A stretch of 64,000 nt of DNA from Candidatus Promineofilum glycogenicum (GCA_016707605.1 JADJHJ010000012.1:62001-126000); one strand, 5' to 3'; positions 1 through 11,530 are shown, counted from the first letter of the stretch. The notes: a model not told the origin generated them from the letters alone. Made by a program: numbers and translations.

Positions 1-2277
1 CGTCGATGGCGACCGGGAAGCCCGCCGCCGAGCCGTCCCAGAAGAGCGACGGCGTGTAGCCGCCCGGCGCGCCGCTGGGCGTCAGCTTGACGATGTCGCG
101 GCCGTCGCCGGCGATCCCACCCAGGTTGAACGCGCCGACGATGCTGACGTAGAGGTCGCCCGTCGCCGGGTCAATCCACAGGGCGTTGACGTCTTCGACC
201 GCCAGGCCAGGGATGGCCGTGCCGTTGAAGAACTCCGACCACTGGCCGTTGCCCAGGTTGAAGCCGAGAACGTCCTCGTCCTGCGCCTTCAGCGCACTAT
301 TGTCCGGCCGCATCACCGCCGCCGCGCCGCTGGTCGAGAGGGCCAGACGGCCGTTGCTGGCCAGCCCCAGGGCGTCGATCTTCTCGCCGGCGGTCGACAG
401 CAGGTTGTCGGAGCCGTCGAACGCCTTGGTGAATGCCCCGGCGGTGTTGTTGCCGGTGCTGGTGGGGGTAAAGCGCAGCACGTCCTGCGCGGCGACGTTG
501 CCCACGCCGGGCACGTTTTGCGGCGCGGCCAGCGACAGCAGGATGTGGCCGTTGCCCTCGATCTCGAAGGCGGTGACGTTCTTGGTGATGCCCACGTCGG
601 AGGCGTCGAAGTGCATCGACCAGCCGCCGGCGGGGGTGAACTGGATGATGTCGCCGGGGGCGAAGGCCACGCCGCCGACGGTGCCGTTGCCCGTGGCCGA
701 CAGGTAGAAGCTTAGTTGGGCCACGGGCGCGCCGGCGCGCTCGAACGAACCGGCGTCGCACTCGTTATTGGTCACGCCGCCGGTGGCGTTCTGGTTGCGC
801 GGTTGGCCGCGCTGATCGACGCCGTTGACGGGGGCGGTGGTGCAGGAGGCGTTCGGCGCGCGGTCGAGAGCCGGGCTGTTGGCCGGCAGAGCGTGGGTCA
901 TTGTCGGCCCGCCGTTGTCGGCCAGGGGCGAGAGGATGGCGTTGAGGCCAACCGAAGGCACGATGTCGGTCGCGCCAGGGGTGAAGCCAACTAGACCGTC
1001 GTCACCGGCGCGGCCGAAGACGTTGATGGCGTTGACGACCATTGTCGGAGTGCAACCGGTCGTGGGAGCTTCGAGCCATGCCTCGCGGCCGTTGTCGGTC
1101 GCCATGTTGCCGGACAGAATGACGCCGCGTAGCGTGCTCGTCGAGCAAGAATCATGCAGACCCCAGCCGAATACGCCGCCGCCCAAGCCGGAGAACCCGC
1201 CGTTTTCGGGGTCGGGCGAGCCAATTCGCAGTGCCTCATTACCGGTGATTGTGCTGTGGGTGACCGTCAATTGGTCAGCGTTGAACAGACCACCGCCATG
1301 GGTTGCCGTATTGCCACTGATCGTCGAGTTGACGATGGCGGCCGTACCCGAATTGTTCAGCCCGCCGCCCAGGCCGAGAAATCCGATGTAGTCAGGCTCG
1401 TCGGGGAAAACTCCCGGCGATATATTGCCGGTGATTGCACTGGACCTGACAGTCAATTGAGCTTCGTTGTGCAGGCCGCCACCGTGGCCCGCGGTATTGC
1501 TGCTGACCGTCGAATTGACGATGTCGGTTGCGCCCCAGTTGCTCAGTCCGCCGCCGAGGCCTGGTACATACGCACTGCTATCACCGTCAATGGTTTGCTC
1601 GGCCAGGTTGCCCGCGATGACACTGCCGGTGATCGTCGCCTGGCCGACGACCAACACGCCCCCACCCCACCCCGATTCGTCGCTCCCGGCCTGCGACGTG
1701 TTGCCGGCGATGGTGCTGTCAACAATCGCCGCCGTCGCCTGAAAGCCCACATAGACGCCCCCGCCAGAACCGCCATAATAGTGGGACCAGGCCACGTTGT
1801 CGGCAATAGTGCTGCCAGTGATCGTTGCCGTTTCGCTGATGTGGACAGCGCCGCCGGAGAACGCAGTGTTGTCAGTTAAGGTGGTGGCGCTGATCGTGAG
1901 GTTGCCCCTGGCGCATACCCCACCACCCTTGCCGTAGAGGTAGGACGTGCTGTTGCCGGTCACGGTCGAACCGGTAATCGTCGTGACACCGCCGGAACTG
2001 TATACCGCGCCACCGTGATAGGCCGTGTTGTCTGTCAGGGTGCTGTCCTCGATAGTCAGTACGTTGTTGTTCAGCACCGCGCCGCCGCCGACATATTGGA
2101 TGCCGGTATGGCCTCCGGCCAGGGTCAAGTCTTGTAGGGCGAGGCTGCCGGACGTGTCCACAGCGAAAAGGCGAAAGAACGGCACGCCAGCGCTTGTGTC
2201 GCGGCGAATAGTCGCGCCGTGGCCGTCGATGGTCACGGCGCTGGTGATGACCGGCAGGCCGGTCTCGCCGAACTGCT
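1..2277 (-). CDS. Secreted right-handed beta-helix protein, C-terminal part (frameshifted, runs off left edge)
   Basis: Reading the minus strand from about 2277 leftward gives one uninterrupted frame to base 1 with no stop. It starts around GETGLPVITSAVTIDGHG and continues with about a dozen short units of the form ITGSTVTGN / GGGVY, the Asn/Gly-rich rungs of a polymorphic parallel beta-helix. Near 790-960 lies the usual post-helix segment (LADNGGPTMTHALPANSPALD, then DQRGQPR). The last 240 residues (about 1-720) are a different domain beginning SFYLSATG and containing GGVAFAPGDII, FDASDVGI and QDVLRF. This domain recurs in five other proteins of the window. The N-terminus is the separate minus-strand frame ending at 2233, and a single missing base near 2276 explains the break. 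By comparison with the related C-terminus ending at 5549, only about 15-20 residues lie beyond the edge. Probably an exported surface protein; substrate unknown. Confidence 0.72.
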
Positions 2278-2724
2278 GTTGTGGGCCGCGGTCAGAACAA
2301 ACTCGCCGCCCGCCGGCAGCGAGATGGTGTCGGGGCCGTTGACGTTGCCGGACGTGCAGTCGGGGCGCATCGCTCCGGCGTTGGCGGCGCGGGCGTTGAT
2401 GATGGCCTCGATCAGGCCGCACTTGTTGTTGTTGACGTTGGCCACCTCGCCGTTGACGACGACGATGGTGGCGTCGGGCGCGGCCGGCTGCCGGGCCGGC
2501 GCGGCCACGATGGGCCCGGCCAGGGCCAGGACGAGGGCGGCGCTGCCCAGGCCGACGGCCGCCTTGCGCCGCAGTTGCCGCCGCCAGCGGCGGGGCATGG
2601 CCGAGAGTTGGTGATAATAGAGGGCGAAGCGCTGCCAGGCGCTGCCGCCGCGTCTCATCAGGATGCTGGCCATCCAGGGCGAGACCGCGGACTCGGATAC
2701 GGGTTCAGAGGGATTGCGGTACAC
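2233..2724 (-). CDS. N-terminal part of the same beta-helix protein (signal segment and CSLREA-like region)
   Basis: GTG start at 2724 is preceded by a good ribosome site (AAAGGAG on the minus strand, 7-8 bases away). The product has an unusually long, basic N-terminal stretch of about 55 residues, then a hydrophobic export segment (AAVGLGSAALVLALAGP). Next comes IVVVNGEVANVNNNKCGLIEAI, which resembles the CSLREA-type lead-in of many Chloroflexota beta-helix surface proteins, and then DTISLPAGGEFVLTAAHN. After residue 150 the frame becomes nonsense (SARPACRSSPAP) and stops, while the neighbouring frame continues the beta-helix from the same point. I read this as one gene split by a one-base deletion near 2276, by mutation or sequencing error. 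Confidence 0.7.
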   Translation of the reverse strand: MYRNPSEPVSESAVSPWMASILMRRGGSAWQRFALYYHQLSAMPRRWRRQLRRKAAVGLGSAALVLALAGPIVAAPARQPAAPDATIVVVNGEVANVNNNKCGLIEAIINARAANAGAMRPDCTSGNVNGPDTISLPAGGEFVLTAAHNSSSARPACRSSPAP

Positions 2725-2984
2725 GTCAGGCTCCTTTTAACTGGCTACAGGGCGGCGCTGAGTTCCAGCACCGCCGGGCCGCGGGGTGGCAGCGTAGCGC
2801 GTCGTGGGCTGGTCAGCGTTCGTGGGGCGAAACTGGCCGCGCTCGCGAGGGAGGGAACGCGACACCCGGCGGCTCTAACCGGGTATGAGGGAGCAGAAAA
2901 TCTACTCTCTCTAAGAGCATTATATTATCAAATAGGGCAAGTGGGTGTAAGCTGCAATACAGATAGGCGCGATACGAGGGCGGT

Positions 2985-3992
2985 CTACGACCCTTTGGCC
3001 GCCTCGCGCTCGGCCGCCGACAGCCGCTTCTCCATATCGCGCAGGTCGGCGCGCAGGGCGGGCAGTTCGGGGAAGTCGGGCTGCTGCTTCATCTCATCCT
3101 TGAGCACGTCCAGCCCCTCTTTGAACTTGACCATGTCGGCGAAGACCTCTTCGGCCTTTTCGATCTCGCCGTTGCGCTCCAGAGCGCGGCCGAGGTAGTA
3201 GTAGGCCTGTAGCTCATAGGTGACGTGGGGCAGACTGAGGCGGGTGGCGGCGGCCAGCGGTTCGGCCGCGTCGCGCGCCTGGCCCAGCCGGTAGGCGGCC
3301 AACCCCTGATGGTAGTGATAGAGCGCCTGCTTGGGCGAGAGGGAGACGGCGCGCGAGTAGGCGTCGAGCGCCGCGTCGTAGCGGCTTTCGGCCAGGTAGA
3401 GCTGCCCGAGGGTGTTGTAGACGGGGTGGGCGTCGGGCCGTAGCTCCAGCGCCTTGCGCGCGTCGCGCTCGGCGGCCACGAACTGCATCCCCGACAGGTT
3501 GATCAGGGCGCGCAATTGGTACGACTCCCAGAAAGCGGGGCGGGCGGCGATGGCCTTATCCACCAGATCGAGCGCCGTCTCCAGTTGGCCGCGCAGGAAG
3601 GCGCGCCGGGCCAGGCGATAGGACATGGGCGTGGTCAGGAAGCGCTGGGCGCTGAGCAGTAGCAGGCTGGCACTGACGCCGGTGATGGCGAACAGCGCCT
3701 CGCCGCGCACCAGGCCGTAGGCGATGCCGGCCACGGCCGGCGCGGCCAGCAGCAGCGCGCCGAGGCGCTCGCCGGGCGTCAGGCGTTGGGCGCGTTGATA
3801 GTAGAGCAGGTAGATGACCAGGCCCAGGGCGATGAGGACGGAGACGAGGATGTCGAAGCGGCCGGGCAGGAAGATGTAGATCAGCAGGCCGGCGACCCAA
3901 ATGCCTACGGAGATGACCACCGGCCAGACGATGCTGGCGCGCAGTTCGCTGCGGGAGGGGCGCTGGCCCTGACTGCTGCGGGTTTTGCTCAC
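2985..3992 (-). CDS. Membrane-anchored TPR-repeat protein
   Basis: The N-terminal third has four hydrophobic segments (starting IVWPVVISVGIW, FDILVSVLIALG, LGALLLAAPAVAG and LFAITGVSASLL). After this come at least four tetratricopeptide repeats (for example AFWESYQLRALINLSG, HPVYNTLGQLYLAESRYDAALDAYSRAVSL, ALYHYHQGLAAYRLGQ) and a charged helical tail ending REAAKGS. TPR arrays bind partner proteins, so this is probably a cytoplasmic scaffold tethered to the membrane; the partner is unknown. I chose the GTG start at 3992 (SKTRSSQGQRP) because a purine-rich GGTAGAGG lies just upstream. The frame stays open to a TTG at 4025, but that codon lies inside a palindromic repeat and is an unlikely start. 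Confidence 0.8.
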   Translation of the reverse strand: MSKTRSSQGQRPSRSELRASIVWPVVISVGIWVAGLLIYIFLPGRFDILVSVLIALGLVIYLLYYQRAQRLTPGERLGALLLAAPAVAGIAYGLVRGEALFAITGVSASLLLLSAQRFLTTPMSYRLARRAFLRGQLETALDLVDKAIAARPAFWESYQLRALINLSGMQFVAAERDARKALELRPDAHPVYNTLGQLYLAESRYDAALDAYSRAVSLSPKQALYHYHQGLAAYRLGQARDAAEPLAAATRLSLPHVTYELQAYYYLGRALERNGEIEKAEEVFADMVKFKEGLDVLKDEMKQQPDFPELPALRADLRDMEKRLSAAEREAAKGS

Positions 3993-4010
3993 GTCTACCT
4001 CTACCCTGTC

Positions 4011-4033
4011 AGGGCGATTTGCCAAATCGCCCT
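4011..4033. repeat. Palindromic repeat, GGGCGATTTG family, copy 1
   Basis: AGGGCGATTTG and CAAATCGCCCT form a near-perfect palindrome with a single central C. The same sequence occurs at 22360-22386, where it abuts the stop of the GNAT gene. Here it overlaps the upstream end of the TPR open frame. Confidence 0.85.
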
Positions 4034-4086
4034 ACGATGCCCTGTTGACTTTCGCGGTGCTTCGTTACAAAATAAGCGACTGCCCT

Positions 4087-4148
4087 GTGGCACAGGATTC
4101 TTATCCTGTGCGCCCGGCCGGGAGCACAGGATAAGAATCCTATGCTAC
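4087..4148. repeat. Palindromic repeat, CACAGGATAAGAATCC family, copy 1
   Basis: The sequence GTGGCACAGGATTCTTATCC, an unrelated 15-20 base loop, then the inverted copy CACAGGATAAGAATCC make a long hairpin between the TPR gene and the aminotransferase. A near-identical full element lies at 59860-59933 and a half element at 23015-23039. There is no U-run, so it is more likely a mobile or REP-like element than a terminator. Confidence 0.85.
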
Positions 4149-4179
4149 AACAAGAATAGATCATAAGGCAATCAGACCC

Positions 4180-5473
<1,294 letters not shown>

Positions 5474-5475
<2 letters not shown>

Positions 5476-5541
5476 CCACAGATTACACAGATTTCACAGA
5501 TTAGGTCCGATTAATCTGTGAAATCTGTGTAATCTGTGGTT
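5474..5541. repeat. Long hairpin repeat, CCACAGATTACACAGATTTC family, copy 1
   Basis: AACCACAGATTACACAG... and its exact inverse ...CTGTGTAATCTGTGGTT surround a loop of about 7 bases; arms are about 30 bp. It sits between the convergent aminotransferase and propeller genes. Other members: 9039-9114 (variant), 9126-9155 (half), 28705-28781 and 58078-58108 (half). Confidence 0.9.
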
Positions 5542-5548
5542 CTAACGC

Positions 5549-8500
5549 CTACGGATACGGGTGAACTCGCATCGACAGGCCGTCGAGGTTCGACGGGAAG
5601 GTCGCGCCGGGGGCCAGCCAGTCGACGCGCGGCCCGTCCAGCCCTTGCCGTTGGGCGTCAGCCGCAGGATGCTCTTGGCATTGCCGGCGACGCCGCCGAC
5701 GTTGAACGCGCCGTTAATTGTCACGTAGGTGATCGGTTCGATGGCTCCCCAGGGGCAGGCCGGCCACGTATCTTCGGCGGCCATGCCGGGGATGGTGGAG
5801 CCGTCGATAAACAGTGTCGGCTCCCAGGGCGCACGCCGTTGAACAGGGTGCAGACAGATGCCATCCTCGTCCTGGGCCTTTACTGTTGCCGAGGCCGACG
5901 GCCGCCGCGCCTTGGTGCTGATGGTACGGAGCGAGGCCGATGCCTTGTAGGCGTCAGGGCGTCGATGTCTCCGCCGCCGCCGTCAGGCCGATTGGCGCCG
6001 CGCATGTACCACGAGTAGGCGCCGGGGCCGAGCGGGAAGATGTCGTGGTCGTCCGGCATGAAGCGTACGATGTCACGCGGCGTGGCCGTACCCAGACCGG
6101 GGATGACCTGATTGGCGCTGAAGACAAGCAGCCAACTGCCGTCGTTGAAGGTCCTGACGTCGAAGGCGGCGATGTTCTTGAGCGTGCCGTGGTCGGAGCC
6201 GTCGTAGATCATCTGCCACGTGTTGCTCGACCGCGTATAGCGCAGGATGTCGGCCCCGGTGAAGGCGATGCCGCCAACGTTGCCCGCGCCGCTAGGGCTG
6301 ATGAAGTAGACGTCGTGGGGGTCGGGGGATGCTGCCGCTGGGCCGGTCGGTGATGAAGACGTCGGCGAAGCCGTAGGTGTCGTTGGCGACCAGGTTGTCG
6401 GCGTAGGAGGTGAAGGCGACCTTCGAGCCGTCGCCGGAAACGGCCGGGGCATCGCTCACGCTGTTGGCCTCTTGCCCGGCGCCGTTGACCGAGGCCCGGC
6501 CGATTGTGCCGCTGACGCGGTCGAAAACGAAAATGTCGTCCTGCCAGTTCGTATCGCCGGGAACGAGGTTGGTAGCAGCGGATTTAAAGCCGACATAGCG
6601 ACCGTCGTTAGAAATGCTCGGCCGCCAGGACATGTTGCCCGCCCCGCCCGCGTCGACCTGCGATACCAGTGTCATTTGGTCAGTCTGCCGGTCATAGAGG
6701 AATATGTCGGTCGTGCCGTTGTAGTCGTCGACGACCAGGTTGCTGGCCCAGGACTCGAAGGCGACGTAGCGGCCATCGCTGGAGATCACCGGGAGACGGA
6801 GAGCCAGTCGCTGCCGGAGCCGTCATAGGCGCGGGTTATCAGCTCCAGCGAGACGCGGGTGGTGACGCCTGTCGTCCGGTTGTGGACAAAGGCGTCGACC
6901 ATGTCGTTGTTGTCGTTGGCCGCCAGATTGTGAGCCGCGGAGACGAAGGCCACCAGATTGCCGTCGCCGGAGAGTGACGGATCCCAGGAATCCATTGGTC
7001 CCTGCTCGCCAGCACTGCTGACGGAGACCAGCGTCGTCGTGTTCGTCTGCCGGTCGCGGACGAGGATGTCAATCTGCCGTTTTAGTCATCCTCAATGAAG
7101 TACTCGCCATAGCCGCCGAAGGCAACAAAGCGTCCGTTGTCGGTAATGTCAACCCTACCCAGGGCGCCGCCCCGAGTAATTCGCCCCAGTAGCCAGTCCT
7201 GACGACCGTTGTGTCACACCGGTCTGCCGGTCGGTGACGAAGACGTCGTGGTCGCGGTTATGATCGCCGGGAACGAGGTTGCCGGCTTCGACGACGCAAA
7301 GCGACGTAACGCCCGTCGAGCGAGGGCGCGGGGAAGGCGCTGGCCGTTCGGCGCGGTTTAGGCAAAGCGCCACGCCGGCCGCGCAGGGTCTGGTTGGCGC
7401 TCAGCCGGCGCACGAAGATGTCGCTGACCCCATTGTTGTCGCCGGTGACAAGGCGGGCCATACGAGACGAAGGCCACCGCCGTGCCGTCGGCCGACAGGG
7501 CGCTCAATAGGCCCCCCAGGCGGCCGCGCCGTTGCTGTTGCTGACCGAAGCGCGGACGATCGTTCCCGTTTGCCAGTTGCGGACGTAGACGTTCTGCTGT
7601 CCATTGCCGCCGGGCGTCAGGCCGGCGTAGTCGTCGAAGGCCACCAGTGAGCCGTCGGCCGACAGCGACGGCCACTGCGCCCAGCCGTCGCTGGGGTTGC
7701 CGGCCGCGTCGCGTGAGACCAGGGTTGTGGTGTTCGCCTGCCGGTCGCGGATGAAGATGTCGGTGTTGCCATCGACGTCCTCGGTCACCAGGTTATCGGC
7801 GCCGGAGGTGAAGGCCACGTAGCGGCCGTTGTCGCTGATGATGCCGTCGCCCGACCAGTCGTTGCCCTGCGCCCCGCCGCTGCCGACGGACACGCGCGTC
7901 GTCGTCTTGGCCGTCACGTCGCGGACGAAGATGTCGGTCTGGCCGTTGGTGTCGCCGGTCACCAGGTTGGTCGCGTCCGAGGCGAAGGCGACGAGGTTGC
8001 CCGTCGGCCGAAATCGACGGGCTATAGGAGTAGTTATTGACCTGGGTGTTCGTCGCCCGCACGGAAACACGGCTGGTGACGCCGGTGTTGCGGTTGTGGA
8101 GGAAGACGTCGCTGGTGTTGTTGGTGTCGCCCGTGACGAGGTTGCTGGCGTTGGATTCGAAGACGACGTTGACGCCATCGGCCGACAGATAGGGGTTGTA
8201 GGAGTCGCTGTTGGCGTGCGCGCCGTTGGACTTGACCGAGACGCGCGTGTTCAGACCCGTCTGGCGGTCATGAACGTAGATGTCTCCGGCGCCAGTGGTG
8301 TCGTTGGTCGTCAGATAGTAAGCCCAGCCCTGGAAGGCCACGTAGCGCCCGTCGTCGGAGATGGACGGGTCGTAGAAGTAGCCAAACGCGTTATTGCCGT
8401 AGTTGTCGACGGAGACCATCTCCGTTTGCCCCGTTTGCCGGTCATAGACGAAGACATCGGGCAGGCCGTCCATGTCGCCGAGCGCAAGGTTGCCGGCGTA

Positions 8501-8850
8501 GGAGTAGAAGGCCGTGTAGCGGCCGTCGGCCGAGACGGACGGGCTTTGGGAGTAGTCCGCCGCTTCGCCAAGGACGACCGGGGGCAGCCGCTCGATGTCG
8601 CCGCTGTCGGCCGCCTGGGGCGGCGTACCAGCCGGCCGGAGCTCGGCAGGGGGCGGGTCGCTGGCTGGCGGCGCCTGGGCGGGCAGGGTCGGGCGGCGGA
8701 AGGGTTCAGGTTGGGCGGGTTCGGCCGCCGGGCGGCGGGCCGGTGGGCCGCTCCGGGGACTGGGCTGCCTGCAAATTGGGCAGCAGCCACAGGGCCTCGA
8801 CCGCCAACAGCACGGCGAAGACCGCCAGGATCAACAAACGACGCTTCATG
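5549..8850 (-). pseudogene. Secreted TolB/PD40-like propeller protein, broken by many frameshifts
   Basis: ATG at 8850 has AGGAG about 9 bases upstream and encodes a basic start plus hydrophobic export segment (RRLLILAVFAVLLAVEALWLL). It then loses frame within about 30 codons. Across the next 2.4 kb the three minus frames alternate but always continue the same repeat of about 55-65 residues: PSISDDGRYVAF, then ASNLVTGDTN, then DIFVRDRQTG, then TRVSV. This is a PD40/TolB-type beta-propeller blade; about ten blades are visible. The last 290 residues (about 5549-6330) switch to the shared domain (GGIAFTGADILRY, QMIYDGSD, TPRDIVRF) and end LSMRVHPYP-stop at 5549. I count at least eight frame changes, so the intact product of about 1,090 residues cannot be made from this sequence as given. 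Real decay or poor consensus are both possible. Confidence 0.75.
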
Positions 8851-8980
8851 GGGGGAACTCCTGTTTTGCTTGCGCGCCGGGCGGCAACCTGGCAGAAACA
8901 GCGGAGAGAAACAGATCATCAGCCTGGCGCAGAGACGGTGGAACTTCCCCCTAGCATGAGGTGTTCTGCCCGGTGGCGCA

Positions 8981-9018
8981 AGTGTCGAATGTCACCCAGA
9001 TTAGGTGACGTTACTCAT
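8981..9018 (-). promoter_or_regulatory. Tandem CRP/FNR-type dyads upstream of the propeller gene
   Basis: GTGT-CGAATG-TCAC followed, roughly two helical turns on, by GTGA-CGTTAC-TCAT. Each fits the GTGA-N6-TCAC pattern of CRP/FNR-family regulators. They lie about 135 bp upstream of the propeller start at 8850. A nearly identical pair is at 42681-42716 and a single site at 31265-31278. Confidence 0.45.
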
Positions 9019-9038
9019 GGTCGATGAAGAGGAATGAT

Positions 9039-9114
9039 CCGCAGATTAGGCAGATTGGGCAGATTTCAGAAGAACATACTCTTCTGAAATCTGCCCAATC
9101 TGCCCAATCTGCGG
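9039..9114. repeat. Long hairpin repeat (CGCAGATTAGGCAGATTGGG variant)
   Basis: CCGCAGATTAGGCAGATTGG... and its inverse ...CCAATCTGCCCAATCTGCGG flank a short ACATAC-type loop. A half element of the CCACAGATTACACAG family follows at 9126-9155. Together with the dyads above they account for most of the 337-bp gap between 8850 and 9188; I see no gene there. Confidence 0.85.
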
Positions 9115-9187
9115 ATAATATTTCCTGAATCTGTGAAATCTGTGTAATCTGTGGTTTACTCTGCTTCCTAATCAAAGGAAGGACGCC

Positions 9188-9817
9188 ATGAAGATCGCCA
9201 TCATCGGCACCGGACGAGTTGCCGCCGCGCTGGGCAAAGGCTGGGCGGGGCGCGGCCACATGGTCACTTTTGCCTCGCGCCAGCCGGGCAGCGAGAAGGT
9301 GGCGGCCCTGGTCGACGCCGCCGGGCCGAACGCCGCCGCCGCCCGCGTGCGTGACGCCGTGGCCCGCAGCAGCACGGTCGTCCTGGCCGTGCCCTTCGGC
9401 GCCGTGCGCGAGACGCTGGCCCGGGCCGGCGACCTCTCCGGCAAGGTGCTCATCGACTGCACCAACCCCATCGCCCCCGGCCTGCGCCCCCTGTTCGACA
9501 GCACCACCTCCGGCGCGGAGCAGATCGCCGGCTGGGCCGCCGGCGCGCGCGTCGTCAAGGCGTTCAACACCACCGGCGCGGAGAACATGGCCGCGCCGGC
9601 CTACCCCGGCGGCGCGGCGACGATGCTCCTCTGCGGCGACGAGGAGATGGCCAAGGCCGCCGTGTGGCAACTGGCGGAAGAGTTAGGCTTCGAGCCGGTG
9701 GACGCCGGGCCGCTCTCGGCCGCCCGCCACCTGGAGAACCTGGCCCTGCTGTGGATTCACCTGGCCCAGGTCAATGGGCTGGGGCGGGGGATCGCTTTCC
9801 GGTTGTTGCGGCGGTAG
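9188..9817 (+). CDS. NADPH:F420-oxidoreductase-like / NAD(P)-binding protein
   Basis: 209 residues starting MKIAIIGTGRVAAALG, a Rossmann dinucleotide-binding turn at the very N-terminus. It continues with GHMVTFASRQPGSEK, VVLAVPFGAV, VLIDCTNPIAPG and RVVKAFNTTGAENM, and ends with a helical region containing SAARHLENLALLWIHLA. This order is that of the F420-dependent NADP reductase family (Fno-like). Many members of that family are simply NAD(P)H oxidoreductases, so F420 use is not established. Ribosome site AAGGAAGG lies 5 bases from the ATG. Stands alone between two repeats. Confidence 0.85.
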   Translation: MKIAIIGTGRVAAALGKGWAGRGHMVTFASRQPGSEKVAALVDAAGPNAAAARVRDAVARSSTVVLAVPFGAVRETLARAGDLSGKVLIDCTNPIAPGLRPLFDSTTSGAEQIAGWAAGARVVKAFNTTGAENMAAPAYPGGAATMLLCGDEEMAKAAVWQLAEELGFEPVDAGPLSAARHLENLALLWIHLAQVNGLGRGIAFRLLRR

Positions 9818-9823
9818 CAAGAG

Positions 9824-9884
9824 AGTTGACAGTTGACAGTTGTCAGTCGGAGGTAGGTGATTACCCTTAACTGACACCTGTCAA
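9824..9884. repeat. Inverted repeat of the TTGACAG/CTGTCAA type
   Basis: Tandem TTGACAGTTGACAGTTGTCAG, then an inverted ACTGACACCTGTCAA after a loop of about 25 bases. It separates two convergent genes and may fold in the transcripts of both. Confidence 0.6.
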
Positions 9885-9887
9885 ATA

Positions 9888-11435
9888 CTACTTCCGCAGC
9901 ACCGGCAAATAGACCGCCCACCCCACCGGGTCACCCGGCTGGCTCTCGAACGCGCCCACGTCGCAGCGTCCGCCGGCCGGTTGGGGGCGGGGCGCGCCGC
10001 GCTGGTCGGTGGTGATGGCCGTGCCGCAGCCCGCCCCACCGGGGTGAATGCGGTTGCGGGCGCGGCTGCCGGCCAGCAGGGCGCGGGTGGGCGGCCCGCC
10101 GGGCGCGTTGGCGGCCAGCGGCAACAGCCCGGCCGGCGACGCCGGCAAGTCGTTGTCCTGGATCAGAAAGCACGTGCCGTCGCCGGCCAGGTTGTAGCCG
10201 ATGGAGATGATGCTGCCGCTGGGGCGGGCGCAGTCCGGCCCGGCCCCCGCGCCGTTGCTGATGATCGTCGCGTTTAGCGTGACGGCCGCCGGGCTGCCCG
10301 TCGGGGTGGCGACGTGGATGCCGCCGCCGCCGGCCGCTGACGTATTGCCGGCCAGCGTGCTATAGGCCACGGTGGCCCCCGCCGCGCCGCCGTCGCCGAC
10401 CACGTATAGCCCACCGCCGGGGCCAGTGGCGCGGTTGCCCGACAGCGTGGCGTTGAACAGCGTTAGACCCGCCGTGCCGCCGCTGCCGGCCCAGTTGTAG
10501 ACGCCCGCGCCGGCCAGGGCGCTGTTGTTGGCCAGGGTCGTCCGCAACAGGCGCGTCTCGGCCACGCCGCTATCGGTGATGATTTGGGCCACGCCGCCGC
10601 CGCTTTCGGCGCTGTTGTTAACCAGGGTTGAGCCGATGAGATCGAGCGACAGTTCGCCGTCGCTGGCCGCCGCCAGCAGGCCGCCGCCGCTGCCGCGGGC
10701 CGTGTTGGCCTGGAAGCGGGTGTTGGTGATGGTGGCCACGACTTCGCTTTGCGGCCCGGCCGTCAGGTGCGCGCCGCCGCCGAAGCTGGATGACTCGTTG
10801 GCCGTCAGGGTCACGTTCGCCAGCGCCACCGTGGCCACGTGGCCGGCATTGCTGATCACAAACAGGCCCCCACCAAAGGCCGACGCGGTGTTGTCGCTCA
10901 GGGTGCTGTCGCTGATGCTCAGCCAGGTGTCGCCGTTGAGCGCGACGCTGGCCACCGCGCCGCCGGCCTCGGCGCTGTTGTCGCTCAGGATGCAGCCGGT
11001 GATGGTCAGGCGGCCGGCGCTGTAGACCGCCCCGCCGCTGTTGTCGGCCGGGCCGCTGTCGCCACGCCCGCCGGTGATGGTCAGGTCGCGTAGACGGGCC
11101 GTTGTGCCGGGAGCGATGCGCAGCACCGTGTGCGCGCCGTCGCCGATCAGGCTGTGGCCGTCGCCGTCGATGAGCAGTTCGGTGGCCGCGCTGTTGGACA
11201 GGGCGGGCAGGGGGGCGGTCAGGGCAATGTTGGCCGTCAGGCTGATGGTGTGGCTGCCCGCGCCGGCGGCGTTAACGGCGGTGATGGCGGCGCTGAGTTC
11301 AGTCTCAGTGGCAGCGGATAGAGTGAGGGCGTGGGCGGGCGAAGGGGGATGCAGCGCCGCCAACCCAAGCCAAAGCGCCAGCGCCGCCAGCCGCGACGCG
11401 CGGGCAAGACGTGACCAGACAGGGGTCTTTCGCAT
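9888..11435 (-). CDS. Secreted right-handed parallel beta-helix protein
   Basis: Start ATG at 11435 follows GAGAGGAGGATTGCT, a strong ribosome site; in-frame codons further upstream lie beyond the promoter. Residues 1-35 carry a basic region and a signal peptide (RLAALALWLGLAALHPPSPAHA). Then come ALTLSAATETELSAAITAVNAAGAGSHTISL (the usual N-terminal cap) and roughly ten beta-helix rungs (LTITGCILSDNSAEAGGAV, VTLTANESSSFGGGAHL and so on). The C-terminal cap has RNRIHPGGAGC, DQRGAPRP, CDVGAFES and the terminal tail VYLPVLRK, a pattern seen on many Chloroflexota secreted proteins. Probably surface-located, of carbohydrate-binding or adhesin type; no catalytic motif is visible. Confidence 0.82.
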   Translation of the reverse strand: MRKTPVWSRLARASRLAALALWLGLAALHPPSPAHALTLSAATETELSAAITAVNAAGAGSHTISLTANIALTAPLPALSNSAATELLIDGDGHSLIGDGAHTVLRIAPGTTARLRDLTITGGRGDSGPADNSGGAVYSAGRLTITGCILSDNSAEAGGAVASVALNGDTWLSISDSTLSDNTASAFGGGLFVISNAGHVATVALANVTLTANESSSFGGGAHLTAGPQSEVVATITNTRFQANTARGSGGGLLAAASDGELSLDLIGSTLVNNSAESGGGVAQIITDSGVAETRLLRTTLANNSALAGAGVYNWAGSGGTAGLTLFNATLSGNRATGPGGGLYVVGDGGAAGATVAYSTLAGNTSAAGGGGIHVATPTGSPAAVTLNATIISNGAGAGPDCARPSGSIISIGYNLAGDGTCFLIQDNDLPASPAGLLPLAANAPGGPPTRALLAGSRARNRIHPGGAGCGTAITTDQRGAPRPQPAGGRCDVGAFESQPGDPVGWAVYLPVLRK

Positions 11436-11497
11436 AGCAATCCTCCTCTCGCGCTGGGTGTCGCCGATGACAAAGCAATAAAAAGAGCGTGCCGAGC

Positions 11498-11525
11498 ATT
11501 GTAGGGAGAGTATCGGCAATGTCAA
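11498..11525 (-). promoter_or_regulatory. Sigma70-like promoter for the beta-helix gene
   Basis: On the minus strand TTGACA (11525-11520), a 16-base spacer, then TACAAT (11503-11498), about 60 bp before the start at 11435. It is back to back with the csoR promoter. Confidence 0.6.
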
Positions 11526-11530
11526 GTCAC

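Noticed and set aside
1154..1879. Plus-strand open frames opposite the first beta-helix gene
   Set aside because: The minus strand carries regular beta-helix rungs in one frame to base 1; the plus frames are irregular.
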